Below, one piece after another: positions 6,766 through 9,807 of a stretch of 9,807 nt of DNA; position 1 is the stretch's first letter; each line of letters opens with the position of its first letter. The notes beneath the pieces were generated by a model. That model was not told where the DNA came from. It saw nothing but the letters and a program-made list of their open reading frames with translations, and made no database searches. The DNA is from Gammaproteobacteria bacterium (lineage in GTDB: Bacteria > Pseudomonadota > Gammaproteobacteria > Steroidobacterales > Rariloculaceae), in contig SMWC01000114.1 of NCBI GenBank assembly GCA_004357505.1, positions 1 to 9,807 of the forward strand. Reading direction: 5' to 3'. The position numbers and the translations under genes were made by a program.

Positions 6766-7398
6766 ATGAACAAAAGAACCCAGAACGGCTTCACCTTGTT
6801 GGAGCTCATGGTCACCTTGTTGGTGGCTGGAATCGTGCTCAGTATCGGCGTGCCGAGCTTTATGGAGTTCCAGCGCAACAACGCCATGGTCAGCGCGGCC
6901 AATCAGATGATCTCCGGGCTCTATCTCGCCCGTACCGAAGCAGTCAAACGCCAGGTGCCCGTAACGCTGTGCGGTAGCCCCGCTCCTACGATCGCCGCGC
7001 CAATTTGCGGCGCAGGCGGTAACGGCGGGTTCATCGTGTTCGTCGATGAGAACAACAACGGTGTCGTTGGCGACCCCACCGACGGCAACGCTGTCGTTGA
7101 CGCCGGCGAGGTGGTTCTGCTCAAGCGGGCGGCCCCCGGCGGCACGATCAACGTGGTCGGAAATGGCGGCGAGTACATCGCTTACGGCAGCAACGGCTTC
7201 TTGGTGGCACAAGCGCCCGGACACGCTCAACCCTCGACAACCGCCATGCTGTATTGCGACGAGCGCGGTAATAAAGATACCGGTGGCCAGTCGGCTGCGC
7301 GCGTCGTCAATGTGGCCGTGACGGGCCGGGCCCAGGTCATGCGAGCCCAGGCAGACGTCGTGGCAGCGGTCGCAGCGACCGGCGGTGTCTGCCCTTGA
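6766..7398 (+). CDS. fimT: Type IV minor prepilin, FimT/GspH family
   Basis: From ATG 6766 the product is 210 residues with an 8-residue prepilin leader ending NG, then FTLLELMVTLLVAGIVLS, the class III signal. PilD cleavage is expected between G8 and F9, with Glu at +5 (E13). The hydrophobic N-helix is followed by a globular GspH/FimT-type domain. Four cysteines (69, 81, 164, 209) suggest two disulfides, with the YC...RG segment and a C-terminal Cys typical of the family. An acidic, Asn-rich loop (94-115, DENNNG...DAGE) resembles a calcium-binding turn with an insertion. It is the first of four pilin genes and ends 15 nt before the chosen pilV start. FimT-type minor pilins join the pilus initiation complex, and some bind DNA during uptake. 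Start choice rests on leader length: an upstream in-frame ATG at 6562 has the better ribosome binding site and would add 68 residues. Confidence 0.88.
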   Translation: MNKRTQNGFTLLELMVTLLVAGIVLSIGVPSFMEFQRNNAMVSAANQMISGLYLARTEAVKRQVPVTLCGSPAPTIAAPICGAGGNGGFIVFVDENNNGVVGDPTDGNAVVDAGEVVLLKRAAPGGTINVVGNGGEYIAYGSNGFLVAQAPGHAQPSTTAMLYCDERGNKDTGGQSAARVVNVAVTGRAQVMRAQADVVAAVAATGGVCP

Positions 7399-7413
7399 TG
7401 AATGGGTGAGCAA

Positions 7414-7902
7414 ATGATGATTAGACGACAACAGATTTTTAACGCGCGCACCCGACAGCAAGGATTTACGCTGGTTGAGGTTATGGTGGCGTTGATCGTG
7501 CTCTCGGTGGGCATGCTCGGCATCGCAGGGCTTTTCACGCAGGGACTGAGCGCCGGGCGCACTGCCATATTCCGCACGCGAGCCGTGAATCTCGTCAGTG
7601 ATATGGCGGACCGGATTCGGGCGAACCGTACGGCACAAGTGGCCTACGCTGGAGCTGCGGCCGACAACAACTGCGATCCGTTAGGCGGTGGTGGTGTGGA
7701 TTGCGCGCCGGCCCAGATGGCGGCGCACGACCTCTTCGTTTGGGACCAGCAGGTTCAACAGAATCTGCCCGACGGCGAGTGGCTCGTTCAGTTCAACGCC
7801 GCCGCGATACCGCCGAGCTATACGATTCGAGTGTCGTGGGCCGAGGTCGGTCAAGTGGGCCTGATTCAGCACCAGATGCTGATTCAAGTGCCATCCATCT
7901 GA
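7414..7902 (+). CDS. pilV: Type IV minor prepilin PilV
   Basis: The product is 162 residues. A basic leader ends RQQG, followed by FTLVEVMVALIVLSVGMLGI, giving a prepilin cleavage site and Glu at +5. The rest matches PilV: a helix with QGLSAGRTAIFRTRAVNLVSDM and an RIRAN turn, then a Cys pair in the NNCDP...VDCAPAQMA segment, DLFVWDQQVQQNLPDGEW, and a closing beta-strand region. PilV joins FimT/FimU, PilW, PilX and PilE in the complex that primes pilus assembly in the inner membrane. ATG 7414 (or the adjacent ATG 7417) is chosen because GGTGAG lies just upstream; ATG 7402, four codons earlier, is in frame but has no ribosome binding site. The gene lies between fimT and pilW on the same strand. 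Confidence 0.9.
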   Translation: MMIRRQQIFNARTRQQGFTLVEVMVALIVLSVGMLGIAGLFTQGLSAGRTAIFRTRAVNLVSDMADRIRANRTAQVAYAGAAADNNCDPLGGGGVDCAPAQMAAHDLFVWDQQVQQNLPDGEWLVQFNAAAIPPSYTIRVSWAEVGQVGLIQHQMLIQVPSI

Positions 7903-7912
7903 GTCGGACTTA

Positions 7913-7923
7913 AAGGAAAGGGA
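7913..7923 (+). promoter_or_regulatory. Ribosome binding site supporting the GTG start of pilW
   Basis: AAGGAAAGGGA ends 6 nt before GTG 7930. It fixes the non-ATG start, which also gives a normal-length prepilin leader of 14 residues. Confidence 0.65.
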
Positions 7924-7929
7924 CTTCAC

Positions 7930-8955
7930 GTGAACAAGATAACGGCAGATTGGCTCAAGCGGGCAACAGGCGTCACCTTGATCGAGCTCATGGTAGCAAT
8001 GGCCATCGGCGCCTTTCTGATGGTTGGTGCCATGACGGTATTTATGCATAGCCGCACCTCGTTCCGGGTGAACGAATCCATCTCGCGGCTCCAGGAGAAC
8101 ACGCGCTTCGTGCTCGACGTGATCGAGCCGGACATCCGGATGGCGAGCTATTTCGGGCTCACGAGCCGCTCGAGCAAGATCAGTAATGACGCGACACCGC
8201 TTGACCCGGTCCCGGCCGGATTGGATGTCGCCAGTGATTGCGGCGTGAATTGGACGATCGATCTGGCAATGGAGGTCGACGGGTCCAACAACGGTTATGG
8301 CTGGGCATGTGCGGCCTTCGGCGCAGGCGCGCAGCCGCAGGCCGATACTCTGATGATCCATCGCGTCTCCGAGGACCCGATCGTCGCGTTACAGGCGGAT
8401 ACGATGTATTTGCAGACGGCGCGTTTCAGGGACAGCCAGATCTTCGTGGGTAACGCGGTGCCGGCCGGATTTGTGGCGGCTACCTCGCAGACTCATGCCC
8501 TGATGGTGAGCGGCTATTACGTGAGTCAGAATTCCTCTTTAGACACGCCGGGTAACCCCGTGCCCTCACTGCGTATGAAAACGCTGCAGGGCGGCGTGGC
8601 GGGGAGTCCGCAGATTATCGATCAGGAAATACTGCCGGGGGTGGAGGACTTCCAGGTGCAGTTCGGCGTTGACACCGATCCAATCGGCGGTGTCAATCGT
8701 GGCTCCATAAACCGTTACGTGAATCCCGGGGACCCGATCATCACGGTGGGCGACCCCGCGTTTCTACCCGATGCCCAGATCCTGGCGATTCGCATCTGGG
8801 TGCGGGTTCGGGCAGAGCGGCCGGAGAACGGATATACCGATACCGCCGATTACATCTATGCGGACCAGAATGTGCCGGCGTTCAATGATCAGATTCGGCG
8901 CACGGTCGTCAGCAAGACGATCTATTTGCGCAACGCGAGGAGAGGACCGGTCTAA
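7930..8955 (+). CDS. pilW: Type IV minor prepilin PilW
   Basis: The 341-residue product starts at GTG. The leader ends RATG and is followed by VTLIELMVAMAIGAFLMVGA; cleavage is expected between G14 and V15, with Glu at +5 (E19). Valine instead of phenylalanine at +1 is tolerated in this family. The length and the conserved blocks SRLQENTRFVLDVIEPDIRM (from 52), GVEDFQVQFGVDTD (237-250) and IRIWVRVRAERPE (287-299) are PilW signatures. Two cysteines (104, 127) flank an Asn/Gly-rich loop and may form a disulfide. PilW is a large minor pilin of the initiation and tip complex and is thought to connect with PilX and PilY1. The stop overlaps the pilX start by one base (TAATG), indicating translational coupling. 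Confidence 0.92.
   Translation: MNKITADWLKRATGVTLIELMVAMAIGAFLMVGAMTVFMHSRTSFRVNESISRLQENTRFVLDVIEPDIRMASYFGLTSRSSKISNDATPLDPVPAGLDVASDCGVNWTIDLAMEVDGSNNGYGWACAAFGAGAQPQADTLMIHRVSEDPIVALQADTMYLQTARFRDSQIFVGNAVPAGFVAATSQTHALMVSGYYVSQNSSLDTPGNPVPSLRMKTLQGGVAGSPQIIDQEILPGVEDFQVQFGVDTDPIGGVNRGSINRYVNPGDPIITVGDPAFLPDAQILAIRIWVRVRAERPENGYTDTADYIYADQNVPAFNDQIRRTVVSKTIYLRNARRGPV
8937..8946 (+). promoter_or_regulatory. Ribosome binding site of pilX inside the pilW end
   Basis: GAGGAGAGGA lies within the last pilW codons, 8 nt before ATG 8955. Together with the TAATG stop/start overlap it supports coupled but independently primed translation of pilX. Confidence 0.6.
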
Positions 8956-9419
8956 TGAAGCTTGAACGTAACTACACGTTAGGATCGAGAGACGATCAAC
9001 GCGGCGCGGTCTTGGTGGCCGGCTTGATCATCCTCATGGTACTGACCGTACTGGGTGTCTCCAGCATAAATACCGCAACGTTGGAGCTCACGATGGCCGG
9101 TAATGCGCAGTTCCATCAGGAAGCGTTCCAAGCGGCCGAAACCGGCATCGACATCTCCATGGCACGGCGCGACTTCAACACGCTCACACCGGCCGTCGTG
9201 GATCCGATGCCCCTGGACGTCGGCAGCTCTTATTACACCGAAGCGACGTCCACCTTCATGGAGAACACGCCGGTCCCAGGCGCAGCTTTCAGCATGGGCG
9301 TGAGCACCGGCTCGGTGCAGGCCTTTCATTACGATATCGTGGCGAGGGGTACGGGACCGAGAAACGCAAGCTCCGTTCACAACCAGAGTTTCTACATCGT
9401 CGGACCGGGCGGCCTCTAG
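8955..9419 (+). CDS. pilX: Type IV minor pilin PilX
   Basis: The product is 154 residues, usual for PilX. A charged leader ends QRG (residue 17), followed by AVLVAGLIILMVLTVLGVSS and the PilX N-terminal block with LTMAGN...FHQEAFQAAETGI. The C-terminus ends FYIVGPGGL. Unlike FimT, PilV and PilW here, there is no Glu at the +5 position (A22), and the FTLxE motif is absent. This resembles GspK-type tip subunits, in which missing Glu5 fits a terminal position in the filament. PilX is known to work with PilY1 in adhesion and pilus priming. The gene is joined to pilW by a one-base overlap. Confidence 0.9.
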   Translation: MKLERNYTLGSRDDQRGAVLVAGLIILMVLTVLGVSSINTATLELTMAGNAQFHQEAFQAAETGIDISMARRDFNTLTPAVVDPMPLDVGSSYYTEATSTFMENTPVPGAAFSMGVSTGSVQAFHYDIVARGTGPRNASSVHNQSFYIVGPGGL

Positions 9420-9443
9420 GCGCCCTCCGGATTAGGGAGACAC

Positions 9444-9807
9444 ATGATGAATCGCGCAATCTTTGCAACACTGGTCCTCGTCCTGGGCACTATCAGCTCG
9501 GCTTGGGCTTTTCGAAACGTCGAGCAAGTGGAAGACGCCTATGAGTTGGTGCTGGGTGAAGTCAGCCTGCCCCGACGAGTCACCGGCACGGTGAGCTTCA
9601 GGACTTGCCCGACGTGCACGAGGATCTCGCTTCGCGTGACCAATGAGACCACCTATGCCGTCAACGGCGCGACATTGGAGTTCGCGGACTTCTTGGAAGC
9701 CGCGGCGGCGATACGCCAGATCGATGGCGGCAACCAAAACACCGCCGTGTACATATTTTCCGATATCAAATCGCATCGGGTCAACCGGCTGAAGCTCGAA
9801 CACTTCA
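9444..9807 (+). CDS. Small secreted CxxC protein of unknown function (3' partial)
   Basis: The frame from ATG 9444 is open for 121 codons to the window edge, so the end is missing. The N-terminus is a clear signal peptide: Met-Met-Asn-Arg, then a hydrophobic stretch to ISSAWA, with likely cleavage after A22. The mature part has a CPTC pair (C55, C58), then beta-strand-like sequence (ISLRVTNETTYAVNGATLEF), a short helix (FADFLEAAAAI) and a further strand-rich part. I do not recognise a family. GGAG at 9436-9439 lies 4 nt before ATG 9444 and 7 nt before ATG 9447, so translation may begin at the second Met. It follows pilX by 24 nt and is probably part of the same operon, which suggests a periplasmic or pilus-associated role; the CPTC could be a structural disulfide or metal site. 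This is inference from position only. Confidence 0.75.
   Translation, partial: MMNRAIFATLVLVLGTISSAWAFRNVEQVEDAYELVLGEVSLPRRVTGTVSFRTCPTCTRISLRVTNETTYAVNGATLEFADFLEAAAAIRQIDGGNQNTAVYIFSDIKSHRVNRLKLEHF

Noticed and set aside
6667..7638. A 323-codon minus-strand open frame across fimT and the start of pilV
   Set aside because: It overlaps two clear prepilin genes and gives a His/Arg/Asp-rich sequence with no domain or start signal.

Overview
The window reads as a Gram-negative, probably gammaproteobacterial, chromosome segment. The basis is envelope adaptors with a TolC-type contact motif, a fimT-pilV-pilW-pilX minor-pilin run, and fairly high-GC coding sequence. The species cannot be named from the sequence. 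Every gene found lies on the + strand, and no convincing minus-strand gene, tRNA, rRNA, CRISPR array, insertion sequence or phage gene is visible.

Region A (1-6391) is a tightly packed four-gene block. It contains (i) the 3' part of a GAF-domain/HlyD-type membrane adaptor with a tryptophan-rich tail, (ii) a 713-residue fusion of a PqqD-like domain, an M50 (site-2-protease-like) membrane core and a HlyD/lipoyl region, (iii) a short SecA-like ATPase that keeps the motor motifs but lacks most of the SecA C-terminal half, and (iv) a secreted RND/MFP-type periplasmic adaptor with a TolC-docking RxxxLxxxxxxS motif. Gaps are 6, 86 and 8 nt, and the 86-nt gap holds a perfect 8-bp hairpin. There is no RND, ABC or MFS pump and no SecY in the window. 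The simplest reading (inference) is a dedicated envelope export or processing machine: a cytoplasmic SecA-type motor, two inner-membrane adaptor proteins of which one carries a protease core and a possible substrate-recognition domain, and a periplasmic link to an outer-membrane channel. The substrate is not in the window.

Region B (6392-6765) has no confidently assigned gene. A bulged GC-rich hairpin without a U-tract sits about 30 nt after the adaptor stop. A strong Shine-Dalgarno lies in front of an ATG at 6562 that is in frame with the following prepilin gene, which leaves the start of that gene uncertain.

Region C (6766-9807) is a type IV pilus minor-pilin operon: fimT (GspH-like), pilV, pilW and pilX, with gaps of 15 and 27 nt and a 1-nt stop/start overlap. 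It is followed by the 5' part of a small secreted protein with a CxxC motif and no family that I recognise, in a place where pilY1 often follows. These proteins are expected to be cleaved by PilD and to form the priming or tip complex of the pilus. Regions A and B/C appear to be independent modules.
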